Assembly (NCBI RefSeq): GCF_036013935.1
Contig: NZ_CP107902.1
Coordinates: 7,163,001-7,227,000, forward strand
DNA length: 64,000 bases
Reading direction: 5' to 3'
From: Streptomyces sp. NBC_00461
Lineage (GTDB): Bacteria > Actinomycetota > Actinomycetes > Streptomycetales > Streptomycetaceae
Shown here: positions 26,460 to 35,064 of the stretch, in pieces
Layout: each line of letters starts with the position of its first letter
Position numbering within the stretch: the first letter of the stretch is position 1
Translations under genes and position numbers: made by a program
Notes under the pieces: generated by a model
Told to the model about the DNA's origin: nothing
Seen by the model: the letters and a program-made list of their open reading frames with translations, nothing else
Databases searched by the model: none

Positions 26460-28631
26460 ATGAGTGCGGAGGCCACGAATCCCGCGACCCCAGGTCCGGT
26501 AACAGGCTCGGCGGCGCGCTGGCGGGCGCGGATCGACCTGCGCCGCCTGGGCCGTGCCGCCCTGCTCGGCCCCGCCACCCGTGACCGGCTGCCCAGCGCC
26601 ATCGGCCATGTCGTCGAAGCTCACCGGGCCCACTACCCCGGCGCCGACCTCGACCCCCTGCGCCGCGCCTATGTGCTGGCCGAGTCCTCGCACCGCGGCC
26701 AGATGCGCAAGAGCGGTGAGCCGTACATCACACACCCCCTCGCGGTGACCCTGATCCTCGCCGAACTGGGCGCCGAGACCACGACTTTGACGGCTTCTCT
26801 GCTCCACGACACCGTCGAGGACACGGACGTGACGCTCGATCAGGTCGGCGAGGAGTTCGGGGCGGAGGTCCGCTACCTCGTCGACGGCGTCACCAAGTTG
26901 GAGAAGGTCGACTACGGCGCCGCCGCCGAGCCCGAGACCTTCCGCAAGATGCTCGTCGCCACCGGCAGCGACGTCCGTGTGATGTCGATCAAACTCGCCG
27001 ACCGGCTGCACAACATGCGCACCCTCGGTGTGATGCGCCCCGAGAAACAGGCGCGTATCGCCAAGGTGACCCGCGACGTCCTCATCCCGCTCGCCGAACG
27101 GCTCGGCGTCCAGGCACTCAAGACCGAACTGGAAGACCTCGTCTTCGCGATCCTGCACCCCGAGGAGTACGAGCACACACGGGAGTTGATCGTCGACAAC
27201 GCGTCCCGCGCCGACGACCCGCTCGCCGAGATCGCCGACGAGGTACGAGGCGTCCTGCGCGATGCCGACATCCCGGCCGAAGTCCTCATCCGGCCGCGGC
27301 ACTTCGTATCCGTCCACCGTGTCGCCCGCAAGCGTGGCCAGCTGCGCGGTGCAGACTTCGGCCGCCTGCTGGTGCTGGTGAACGAGGACGCGGACTGTTA
27401 CGGCGTACTCGGCGAACTCCACACGTGTATGACGCCCGTCGTCTCGGAGTTCAAGGACTTCATCGCCGTTCCCAAGTTCAACCTGTACCAGTCGCTGCAC
27501 ACGGCGGTCGCGCACGCGGACGGGCAGGTCGTCGAAGTCCTCATCCGTACCCACCAGATGCACAAGGTCGCCGAAGCCGGCGTCGTCGCGCTGGGCAATC
27601 CCTACGCTCCTCCTTCGGAGGAGCAGTCCTCGGTCGACGGCGAGCGCGTCGACCCCACCCGCCCCGGCTGGCTGTCCCGTCTCCTCGACTGGCAGGAGGC
27701 GGCGCCCGACCCCGACACCTTCTGGTCCACCCTCCGCGAGGATCTCGCCCAGGACCGTGAGATCACCGTCTTCCGTCCCGACGGCGGCACGCTCGGCCTG
27801 CCCGAGGGCGCCAGCTGTGTCGACGCCGCGTACGCCCAGTACGGCGAGGACGCGCACGCGTGCATCGGCGCCCGCGTCAACGGCCGCCTGGCGACGCTGA
27901 GTACGGTGCTGCGGGACGGCGACACCGTCCAGCTCCTGATGGGGCAGGACCCGGCCTCCGAGCCCTCCAGGGAGTGGCTGGAGCACGCTCACACGCCCGC
28001 CGCCCGGATCGCGATCCAGCGCTGGCTCGCTACCCACCCGGCGCACGACGACGTGCCGGAGGGGGAGCGGGCCGAGGAGCCGGAGAGGCCGCAGGAGACC
28101 GAGAAAGGGCCCTCGGCCGCTTCCCGGCCCGCCGGGCCCGCCGTCGAGGGGTCGCCCGCCATTGAGGGGACCAGCCGTCCCACCACCGCCGACATCACCG
28201 TCGACCAGCCCGGTGCGACCGTACGCCTCGCCGGCTGCTGCACGCCGGTACCGCCCGACGAGGTGACCGGGTTTGCCGTACGCGGCGGTGTGGTCACCGT
28301 CCACCGCGTCGAGTGCGCCGCGGTGGAGCACATGAAGAGCGGGGGGCGTGCGGAGGTCGACGTGCGCTGGGGGGACACCACCGAGTGCCGGGTCACCTTG
28401 CTGGCCGAATCGTTCAATCGCCCCCACCTGCTGGCGGATCTGACGGAGGCCATGGCCCTGGAAGGCGCCGAGATCGTCTCCGCGACGGTCGAACCCCCGA
28501 CCCAGCAGCGCGTCCGCCACACCTACACGGTCCAACTCCCGGACGCGGCCCAGTTGCCCGCACTGATGCGGGCGATGCGGAACGTGCCGGGCGTGTACGA
28601 CGTGAGCCGGGCGCAGACGCCGGGGGTGTGA
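26460..28631 (+). CDS. RelA/SpoT homologue (bifunctional (p)ppGpp synthetase/hydrolase type), RshA-like
   Basis: The protein has 723 residues. The HD hydrolase domain (~80-240) shows GEPYITHPLAV, LLHDTVEDTDVTLD and RLHNMRTLGVM. The synthetase domain (~280-390) keeps the catalytic Asp (RGADFGRLLVLV) and Glu (VEVLIRT), plus FKDFIAVPKFNLYQSLHTAV, but several basic residues of canonical RelA are replaced. A TGS domain (~430-490), a Pro/Glu-rich linker, a zinc-finger-like CCTPVPPDE and a C-terminal ACT domain follow. This is the second Rsh type of Streptomyces (RshA in S. coelicolor). ATG 26460 follows GGAGGTG. Confidence 0.9.
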   Translation: MSAEATNPATPGPVTGSAARWRARIDLRRLGRAALLGPATRDRLPSAIGHVVEAHRAHYPGADLDPLRRAYVLAESSHRGQMRKSGEPYITHPLAVTLILAELGAETTTLTASLLHDTVEDTDVTLDQVGEEFGAEVRYLVDGVTKLEKVDYGAAAEPETFRKMLVATGSDVRVMSIKLADRLHNMRTLGVMRPEKQARIAKVTRDVLIPLAERLGVQALKTELEDLVFAILHPEEYEHTRELIVDNASRADDPLAEIADEVRGVLRDADIPAEVLIRPRHFVSVHRVARKRGQLRGADFGRLLVLVNEDADCYGVLGELHTCMTPVVSEFKDFIAVPKFNLYQSLHTAVAHADGQVVEVLIRTHQMHKVAEAGVVALGNPYAPPSEEQSSVDGERVDPTRPGWLSRLLDWQEAAPDPDTFWSTLREDLAQDREITVFRPDGGTLGLPEGASCVDAAYAQYGEDAHACIGARVNGRLATLSTVLRDGDTVQLLMGQDPASEPSREWLEHAHTPAARIAIQRWLATHPAHDDVPEGERAEEPERPQETEKGPSAASRPAGPAVEGSPAIEGTSRPTTADITVDQPGATVRLAGCCTPVPPDEVTGFAVRGGVVTVHRVECAAVEHMKSGGRAEVDVRWGDTTECRVTLLAESFNRPHLLADLTEAMALEGAEIVSATVEPPTQQRVRHTYTVQLPDAAQLPALMRAMRNVPGVYDVSRAQTPGV

Positions 28632-28695
28632 GGGGCGCCCGGGGAGGCGTCGCGCCGCGCGAAGCCGGCCCGCGCCGGCCAGAGCCGCACACCTG

Positions 28696-28718
28696 CACCC
28701 GATGTACCCGTTCGGGTG
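28696..28718 (+). terminator. Candidate terminator after the rsh gene
   Basis: CACCCGA (28696-28702) pairs with TCGGGTG (28712-28718) around a 9-nt loop, 64 bp past the rsh stop and 53 bp before the peptidase start. The stem is short, so the call is tentative. Confidence 0.4.
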
Positions 28719-28771
28719 GGTCGGACGCGAGTCGTCGCTGTCCAGGGGCCGCGCGCTGATAGCGGTGATCC

Positions 28772-30346
28772 ATGCCGCTCACCCTCCGTTCCCAGGCCGC
28801 ACACACCGGCAACGACGACCCCCGGGCCGACACTCCGGCTCGCCTCCGCCGTCAGCCCCGCAGCTCCCGCCGCCTGACGGCCACCGCACTGCTCGCCTCC
28901 GCCGTCTCCGTCTGCCTCCTCGCCGCGAGCGCGCCCCCCGCCCCCCTGGGCGTCGGCGACCGCCTCTTCCCGAACCTCGGCAACCCCGGATACGACGTGG
29001 CGTCGTACGACCTCTCGTTCACCTATTCCGGCACCAACAGCAAGCCCCTCCAAGCGGTCACCACCATCAACGCCCAGGTGACCAAGGACCTCGATCACCT
29101 CAACCTCGACTTCGCGCATGGCAATGTCGAGTCGGTCGCGGTGGACGGGGAGCCGGCCAGGTTCGCCGGCGCGGGTGAGGATCTCGTCGTCACGCCCGAC
29201 GCGCCGCTGCGCGAGGGCAGCTGGACGCGGATCACCGTGCGGCACACCAGCGACCCCGTGCCCGCCAAGGGCCAGGACGGCGGCTGGGTGCAGACCGCCG
29301 ACGGGCTGGCGATGGCCAACCAGGCCGACGCCGCGCACCTGGTGTTCCCGTGCAACGACCACCCCTCCGACAAGGCGCTGTTCACCATCCGCATCACCGC
29401 CCCGGACGGCTACACGGCCGTGGCCAACGGTGTGGAGACCGACAGGGAGCGCGTCGGCAAGGCGACCACCTGGACGTACCGGACCCGGCACCCCATGGCC
29501 ACCGAACTCGCCCAGGTGTCCATCGGCCGCTCCAGCGTGCTGCGCCGCAGCGGACCGCACGGCCTGCCCGTACGCGACGTCGTGCCCACCGCGGATCGCA
29601 AAGAGCTCGAACCGTGGCTCGCCGAGACCCCCGACCAGATCGCCTGGATGGAGAGCAAGGTCGGCCGCTACCCCTTCGAGACGTACGGCATTCTCATGGC
29701 GGAGGCGTCCACCGGCTTCGAACTCGAGACGCAGACGCTCTCTCTCTTCGAGAGAGAGCTCTTCGCCGGGCACACCTACCCCAAGTGGTACGTCGAGTCG
29801 ATCATGGTGCACGAGCTGTCCCACCAGTGGTTCGGCGACAGCGTCAGCCCGCGCAGCTGGTCCGACCTGTGGCTCAACGAGGGGCACGCCACCTGGTACG
29901 AGGCCCTGTACGCGGAGGAGAAGGCCGGCAAGCCCATGGAGAAGCGCATGAAGGCCGCGTACGCCGCCTCCGACGGCTGGCGGGACGCCGGGGGCCCACC
30001 GGCCGCGCCCAAGGCGCCCGACGCCGGACAGAAGATCAGCATCTTCCGGCCGAACGTCTACGACGGCGCCGCCCTGGCGCTCTACGCCCTGCGCCAGGAG
30101 ATCGGCCGCACCGCCTTCGAGCGCCTGGAACGCGACTGGGTGAGCCTCCACCGCGACGGCACGGCCGCGACAGCCGACTACGAACGGCTCGCCTCCCAGA
30201 TCTCCGGGCGCGACCTGAGCGGCTTCTTCAAGGCATGGCTGTACGGCAAGAAGACCCCGCCGATGCCCGGTCACCCGGACTGGAGGTCGACGGCGCCCGA
30301 CGCCAAGGCCCCCAAGGACGGCAAGGCGGCCAAGGCCGCGAAATAA
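28772..30346 (+). CDS. Secreted M1 family metallopeptidase
   Basis: This 524-residue protein has an N-terminal signal (basic RLRRQPRSSRRLTATALLASAVSVCLLAASAPPA). The zinc site is HELSHQWFGD (H347, E348, H351) with the third ligand E370 in WLNEGHATWYEALY. The exopeptidase GAMEN motif is changed to a TGFELETQTL region, which is usual in this actinobacterial branch. The C-terminal ERAP-like domain is short. The substrate is unknown; an extracellular aminopeptidase is likely. The start is ATG 28772 with a weak ribosome site; the gene stands alone before hflX. Confidence 0.9.
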   Translation: MPLTLRSQAAHTGNDDPRADTPARLRRQPRSSRRLTATALLASAVSVCLLAASAPPAPLGVGDRLFPNLGNPGYDVASYDLSFTYSGTNSKPLQAVTTINAQVTKDLDHLNLDFAHGNVESVAVDGEPARFAGAGEDLVVTPDAPLREGSWTRITVRHTSDPVPAKGQDGGWVQTADGLAMANQADAAHLVFPCNDHPSDKALFTIRITAPDGYTAVANGVETDRERVGKATTWTYRTRHPMATELAQVSIGRSSVLRRSGPHGLPVRDVVPTADRKELEPWLAETPDQIAWMESKVGRYPFETYGILMAEASTGFELETQTLSLFERELFAGHTYPKWYVESIMVHELSHQWFGDSVSPRSWSDLWLNEGHATWYEALYAEEKAGKPMEKRMKAAYAASDGWRDAGGPPAAPKAPDAGQKISIFRPNVYDGAALALYALRQEIGRTAFERLERDWVSLHRDGTAATADYERLASQISGRDLSGFFKAWLYGKKTPPMPGHPDWRSTAPDAKAPKDGKAAKAAK

Positions 30347-30469
30347 GGCGATGACGAGACGAGGCGTGCCGTGGGACCATCATCAGGTCCGCGACTCGGA
30401 TGCCGGGAATCTCCCGAGGCACCCGAACGTTGTGACCAGTGAAGGAATCCCCATCGACGTAAGGATCCA

Positions 30470-31969
30470 ATGACCTCCTCTTCATCCCCTTCCCAGGACC
30501 AGGACACTGAGCGCTTCGCGCACACCTACCCCGAAGGTCTTCGGGCCGATGCCCTGATGGAAGAGGACGTCGCCTGGAGCCACGAGATCGACGGAGAGCG
30601 GGACGGCGACCAGTTCGACCGCTCCGAGCGCGCGGCCCTGCGCCGCGTGGCGGGCCTCTCCACCGAACTCGAGGACGTCACCGAGGTCGAGTACCGCCAG
30701 CTCCGTCTGGAGCGGGTCGTGCTCGTCGGCGTCTGGACCACGGGGACCGCACAGGACTCGGAGAACTCCCTCGCGGAGCTCGCCGCCCTCGCGGAGACCG
30801 CGGGCGCGCTGGTGCTCGACGGCGTGATCCAGCGCCGCGACAAGCCCGACGCGGCCACCTACATCGGTTCCGGCAAGGCCACCGAGCTGCGGGACATCGT
30901 CATCGAAACGGGCGCGGACACCGTCATCTGCGACGGTGAGCTCAGCCCGGGTCAGCTCATCCACCTCGAAGACGTCGTCAAGGTCAAGGTCATCGACCGT
31001 ACGGCCCTGATCCTCGACATCTTCGCCCAGCACGCCAAGTCCCGAGAGGGCAAGGCGCAGGTGGCGCTCGCGCAGATGCAGTACATGCTGCCCAGGCTGC
31101 GCGGCTGGGGTCAGTCGCTGTCCCGTCAGATGGGCGGCGGCAAGGGCGGCGGCCTCGCCACCCGTGGTCCCGGTGAGACCAAGATCGAGACGGACCGGCG
31201 ACGGATCCGCGAGAAGATGGCGAAGATGCGCCGGGAGATCGCGGAGATGAAGACCGGCCGCGAGATCAAGCGCCAGGAGCGCAAGCGCAACAGGGTGCCG
31301 TCCGTCGCCATCGCGGGCTACACCAACGCCGGCAAGTCCTCGCTGCTCAACCGCCTCACGGGCGCGGGCGTCCTGGTCGAGAACGCCCTGTTCGCGACCC
31401 TGGACCCGACCGTCCGCCGCGCGGAGACCCCGAGCGGCCGCCTGTACACACTGGCGGACACCGTCGGCTTTGTACGGCACCTGCCGCACCACCTGGTCGA
31501 GGCGTTCCGCTCCACCATGGAGGAGGTCGGCGAGTCCGACCTGATCCTGCACGTGGTGGACGGCTCGCACCCGGCCCCGGAGGAGCAGCTGGCCGCCGTG
31601 CGCGAGGTGATCAGGGACGTCGGCGCCACCGGCGTACCCGAGATCGTCGTGATCAACAAGGCGGACGCGGCGGACCCGTTGACGCTGCAGCGGCTCATGC
31701 GGATCGAGAAGCGTTCCATCGCGGTCTCGGCCCGTACCGGCCAGGGCATCGCGCAACTGCTCGCGCTCATCGACAATGAGCTGCCCAGGCCGTCGGTCGA
31801 GATCGAGGCGCTCGTGCCGTACACCCACGGCAAGCTGGTCGCACGCGCCCATGACGAGGGCGAGGTGCTGTCCGAGGAGCACACCCCGGAGGGCACCCTG
31901 CTCAAGGTCCGGGTGCACGAGGAACTGGCGGCCGACCTCGCGCCGTACGTTCCGGCGCCGCTCGCCTGA
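30470..31969 (+). CDS. hflX: GTPase HflX
   Basis: This 499-residue GTPase is a ribosome-splitting/rescue factor. The N-terminal HflX domain shows GVIQRRDKPDAATYIGSGKATELRD and RTALILDIFAQHAKSREGKAQVALAQMQYMLPRLRG. A Gly-rich turn and RGPGETKIETDRRRI follow. The G domain has GYTNAGKSS (G1, from residue 283), DTVGFVRHLP (G3) and VINKADAAD (G4). The start is ATG 30470 after TAAGGATC. A strong terminator follows. Confidence 0.96.
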   Translation: MTSSSSPSQDQDTERFAHTYPEGLRADALMEEDVAWSHEIDGERDGDQFDRSERAALRRVAGLSTELEDVTEVEYRQLRLERVVLVGVWTTGTAQDSENSLAELAALAETAGALVLDGVIQRRDKPDAATYIGSGKATELRDIVIETGADTVICDGELSPGQLIHLEDVVKVKVIDRTALILDIFAQHAKSREGKAQVALAQMQYMLPRLRGWGQSLSRQMGGGKGGGLATRGPGETKIETDRRRIREKMAKMRREIAEMKTGREIKRQERKRNRVPSVAIAGYTNAGKSSLLNRLTGAGVLVENALFATLDPTVRRAETPSGRLYTLADTVGFVRHLPHHLVEAFRSTMEEVGESDLILHVVDGSHPAPEEQLAAVREVIRDVGATGVPEIVVINKADAADPLTLQRLMRIEKRSIAVSARTGQGIAQLLALIDNELPRPSVEIEALVPYTHGKLVARAHDEGEVLSEEHTPEGTLLKVRVHEELAADLAPYVPAPLA

Positions 31970-32035
31970 ACGCTCGCGGGAAACCGGCTCGGGAGCCGTC
32001 GTGGAACTACGTCTCTCGAACCGTCGTAGAACGGC

Positions 32036-32074
32036 CCGAAGGCCCGCCCCCTGTCGCAGGGAGCGGGCCTTCGG
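32036..32074. terminator. Bidirectional terminator after hflX
   Basis: A perfect 12-bp stem, CCGAAGGCCCGC (32036-32047) with GCGGGCCTTCGG (32063-32074), encloses a 15-nt loop with its own CCCTG/CAGGG stem. It lies between convergent hflX and the first protease gene and can end both. Confidence 0.88.
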
Positions 32075-32086
32075 CTTCTGGACGGG

Positions 32087-33292
32087 TCACTGACCGCCGT
32101 AGGTCTTGCTCATGTTCTCGTAGAGCGCTTCGGCGTTCCTGCCGAGCTGCGGGCCCGCGAGCCAGGTGTTGTCGGACGGGCCGATCGACGTGTTCGACAC
32201 CAGTTCGGTCTTGCCGTTGACCACACGGAACCAGCCGCCACCGGACGAGCCGCCGGTCATGCTGCAGCCGATGCGGTACATCGTCGGCAGCGACGTGCTC
32301 AGCGAGAGCCGACCCGGCCTGTCGATGCACTTGAACATCTTCAGACCGCTGTACGGCGGAGCCTGCGGGTAGCCCCAGGCGCCCATCTGGCTCACCTCGG
32401 TCGCGGACGGCGCGGAGAAGTCGACGTCGAGCGCCGCACCGACCGTCTCTTCCAGAGACTTGGAGCCCTGCTCCGGCTTCACGTGCAGGATCGAGTAGTC
32501 GTACGCGGCACCCGCGCCACCCGTCTCCGAGCCGCCCTTGATCCACTGGCTGGAGGTCGAGACCCAGTCCGCCCACCACTGGCCGTACGGAGCGATCTGC
32601 GAGCTGTCGGCGCTGCTCAGCTCGGACTCCGACTTGCCGAGGTCGTTGTAGGCCGGCACGAAGGTGATGTTGCGGTACCAGCCGCCGTTCTCGCCGGCGT
32701 GCACGCAGTGGCCGGCCGTCCACACGAGGTTCGACCTGCCCGGGTGGTTCACGTCCTTGATGACCGTGCCCGAGCAGACCATCGAGCCCTCGGGGGAGTC
32801 GAAGAAGACCTTGCCGACCAGGGCGGCGTGCTGGTGGTACGGCGTCTTCTCCGCCGTTGCCTCGACACGGGCCGGATCCGGGTCGCTCACGCCCTGGTCG
32901 GCGGCCGCGTCCTTCGTCGAGACCGTCTTGTTGGCCTCCTTCGCGGACTTCATCCGCTCCGGCTTCCACAGGCCCTTGATCACCGGGTTGGCGAAGTCCT
33001 TGGCTTCACGAAGCCATTTGTCCTTGTCCCAGTTCTTCCAGCCACCCTTGGCCCACTGGTCGACGTCGATGCCGTGGTCCTTGAGCTTGCTCGCGATGTC
33101 GGCCGGGACCTTGATCTTGCCGTCGCCGGAGGCGGACGCCTGGGACGAGGCGGCGTCGGGCTTGTCGCTCGCCGTGTCGTCACCCGAGTTGCAGGCGGTG
33201 GCGGTCAGCGCCAGGGCGGCGGCGAGGCCGGTGGCGACGAGCGCGGTGCGCCGCCCGCGCCGTGACGCGGCGGGCGTACGTGTGGAACGCAT
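32087..33292 (-). CDS. V8-like trypsin-fold serine protease, lipoprotein (copy A)
   Basis: This 401-residue exported protease has a twin-Arg-like basic start and a signal ending at a lipobox Cys (LALTATACNSG). After a Ser/Ala/Asp linker comes a ~60-residue Trp- and Lys-rich domain (KLKDHGIDVDQWAKGGWKNW). The protease triad is His in WTAGHCVHAG, Asp in YDYSILHV and Ser in GCSMTGGSSGGGWF. This is the glutamyl endopeptidase-like branch of S1. Its paralogue lies 178 bp upstream on the same strand. ATG 33292 starts it; substrate unknown. Confidence 0.88.
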   Translation of the reverse strand: MRSTRTPAASRRGRRTALVATGLAAALALTATACNSGDDTASDKPDAASSQASASGDGKIKVPADIASKLKDHGIDVDQWAKGGWKNWDKDKWLREAKDFANPVIKGLWKPERMKSAKEANKTVSTKDAAADQGVSDPDPARVEATAEKTPYHQHAALVGKVFFDSPEGSMVCSGTVIKDVNHPGRSNLVWTAGHCVHAGENGGWYRNITFVPAYNDLGKSESELSSADSSQIAPYGQWWADWVSTSSQWIKGGSETGGAGAAYDYSILHVKPEQGSKSLEETVGAALDVDFSAPSATEVSQMGAWGYPQAPPYSGLKMFKCIDRPGRLSLSTSLPTMYRIGCSMTGGSSGGGWFRVVNGKTELVSNTSIGPSDNTWLAGPQLGRNAEALYENMSKTYGGQ

Positions 33293-33470
33293 GGTGCGGT
33301 AACCCCCGTTGGAGCGTGCATGTCGTGTTCTTGTCAGTCCTGCGTTGCTTCCGAGCGAAGTCGGCCCCGGTAGCGACACCCCACTATGCCTGCGGAGTTG
33401 AGGGCGAACGGGAATGGGGTGGTGAAGGTTTCCGTGAGGCACCCCAGCCCCGCCCGTACCTATCGGCCTG

Positions 33471-34703
33471 TCACCGGCCCGCGAACTTCTTGCTCACCGA
33501 GTCGTACACGCCCTTGGCCACATCACCCAGGCGCGGGCCTGCCAGCCAGCCCGAACTCACCGGGCCGATCGAGGTGTTGGACACGAGCGCAGGCTTGCCG
33601 TCCGATCCGGCCGCCACCCAGCCGCCACCGGACGAACCACCGGTCATCGTGCAGCCGATGCGGTACATCGTCGGGTCCGAGGCGTTGATCGACAGTCGGC
33701 CCGGTTTGTCGGTGCACTGGTACAGCTTCTGGCCGTCGAACGGCGCGGCGGCCGGATAGCCGGTCGCGGTGATGCCGGCAACCTTCGGCACGGCCGGCGC
33801 GTTGAAGTCGACGGGCAGCGCGGAACCGACCATCTCCTCCAGCGACTTGCCGTTGCCACCCTTCTCCGGCGTCACATGGATGACGGCGTAGTCGTACGAG
33901 GCACCATTGCCGCCCGTCTCACCACCCTGCTCGATCCACTGGGCCGAGGTCTGCGCCCAGTCGCCCCACCAGACGCCGTACGGAGCGGCCTCCTCCTTGG
34001 TGGCGTTCTGCAACTGGGCGGCCGTCTTGCCCGAGTCGTTGTACGACGGCACGAACGCGATGTTGCGGTACCAGCCGCCGTTCTTGCCGGCGTGCACGCA
34101 GTGGCCCGCCGTCCACACGAGGTTCGACTTGCCGGGGTGGGCCGGGTCCTCCACGACCGTCGCCGAGCAGACCATCGTGCCTTCGGGGGAGTCGAAGAAG
34201 ACCTTGCCGGCGGTCGCCGCGTTGGCGTGGTACGTAGGCGCCACGGCCTTCGCGTCCACCGGCGCCGGCGTCGGGTCGGTCACGCCCTGGTCACCGGAGA
34301 GGTCGTTGTCGTCGACGCCCTTGTCCGGGTCGTTGGCCTCCCGCATCCGGTCCGGGTTCCACAGACCCTTGATGATCGGGTTGACGAAGTCGTCGGCCTC
34401 GCGCAGCCAGTCGTCCTTGTCCCAGTTCTTCCAAGCCCCTTTCTTCCACTTGTCGATGTCGATCCCGTGCTCTTTGAGCTTGTTCCTGATGTCGTCCGGG
34501 ATCTTGATCTTGCCGTCGCCGGGGCTCGCCCCGTCGGTGGCGGAGGCGGACGCCTGGCCGTCGGCCTTGGTGTCGCCCGAGTTGCAGGCGGTGGCGGTGA
34601 GCGCCAGCGCCGACGCGAGGGCAACGGCGGCAAGAACGGGGGAGGTTCTGCTGCGGGCACCCCTTCCCTGGCGAACGGTGATCAACGGCCGTATGGATCG
34701 CAT
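33471..34703 (-). CDS. V8-like trypsin-fold serine protease, lipoprotein (copy B)
   Basis: This 410-residue paralogue of the next gene has the same plan: signal and lipobox (LALTATACNSG), the same Trp/Lys-rich domain (KLKEHGIDIDKWKKGAWKNW), then the catalytic domain with WTAGHCVHAG, YDYAVIHV and GCTMTGGSSGGGWV. The two copies share order and most motifs, while linkers and surface regions differ, so the duplication is not very recent. No protease inhibitor or secretion gene is nearby. The start is ATG 34703. It may be cotranscribed with copy A. Confidence 0.88.
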   Translation of the reverse strand: MRSIRPLITVRQGRGARSRTSPVLAAVALASALALTATACNSGDTKADGQASASATDGASPGDGKIKIPDDIRNKLKEHGIDIDKWKKGAWKNWDKDDWLREADDFVNPIIKGLWNPDRMREANDPDKGVDDNDLSGDQGVTDPTPAPVDAKAVAPTYHANAATAGKVFFDSPEGTMVCSATVVEDPAHPGKSNLVWTAGHCVHAGKNGGWYRNIAFVPSYNDSGKTAAQLQNATKEEAAPYGVWWGDWAQTSAQWIEQGGETGGNGASYDYAVIHVTPEKGGNGKSLEEMVGSALPVDFNAPAVPKVAGITATGYPAAAPFDGQKLYQCTDKPGRLSINASDPTMYRIGCTMTGGSSGGGWVAAGSDGKPALVSNTSIGPVSSGWLAGPRLGDVAKGVYDSVSKKFAGR

Positions 34704-35064
34704 GCTCTGACTCCCCCTGAGGTGAACTGAACGAACTGGGCGCTACCGCCGTGACCGCGCGCTCGGCGCAGGTGATCTCACACGAATGCTGATGTCACGC
34801 GACCTCACGCGACTTCACGGCTCCATGGAACGGCATCACACACTATGCGCTCGCTGTGGGGGACTTCCCACGGAACGGCAACGGTTCCGTCACGGCAAGG
34901 ATCTTGAAGCAACCCGTAACCCCGTGAGCCATCGGCGGTTGGTAGCGGTGGGGGTTCTGCTGTCCGTGTGCGGTCCCCTGGTGGGAGGACAGGGAGTCGT
35001 GGCCGAGTCTGCATGCGGCGGGAGTGTGCCCGAGGGATCTCCTGGACGGCGTGGTGTCGGTGCG
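34704..35064. other. Upstream region of the NIS-type operon
   Basis: The 361-bp gap is divergent between the protease pair and the aminotransferase. It holds a tandem 10-bp repeat (TCACGCGACC/T, from 34795 to 34814, with a third partial copy) and a 7-bp dyad ACGGAAC-N7-GTTCCGT at 34870-34890, a candidate operator. I find no match to the DmdR/IdeR iron box. An open frame continuing upstream of 35065 has atypical codon use and is not taken as coding. Confidence 0.55.

Noticed and set aside
26337..28535. Long antisense frame over the rsh gene
   Set aside because: Shadow of rsh; Val/Asp/Gly/Arg-rich translation without motifs.
34786..35064. N-terminal extension of the aminotransferase from ATG 34786 or 34819
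   Set aside because: The extension has atypical codons, Cys/His-rich non-conserved sequence, and overlaps the operator-like dyad; the family begins close to residue 1 of the chosen start.
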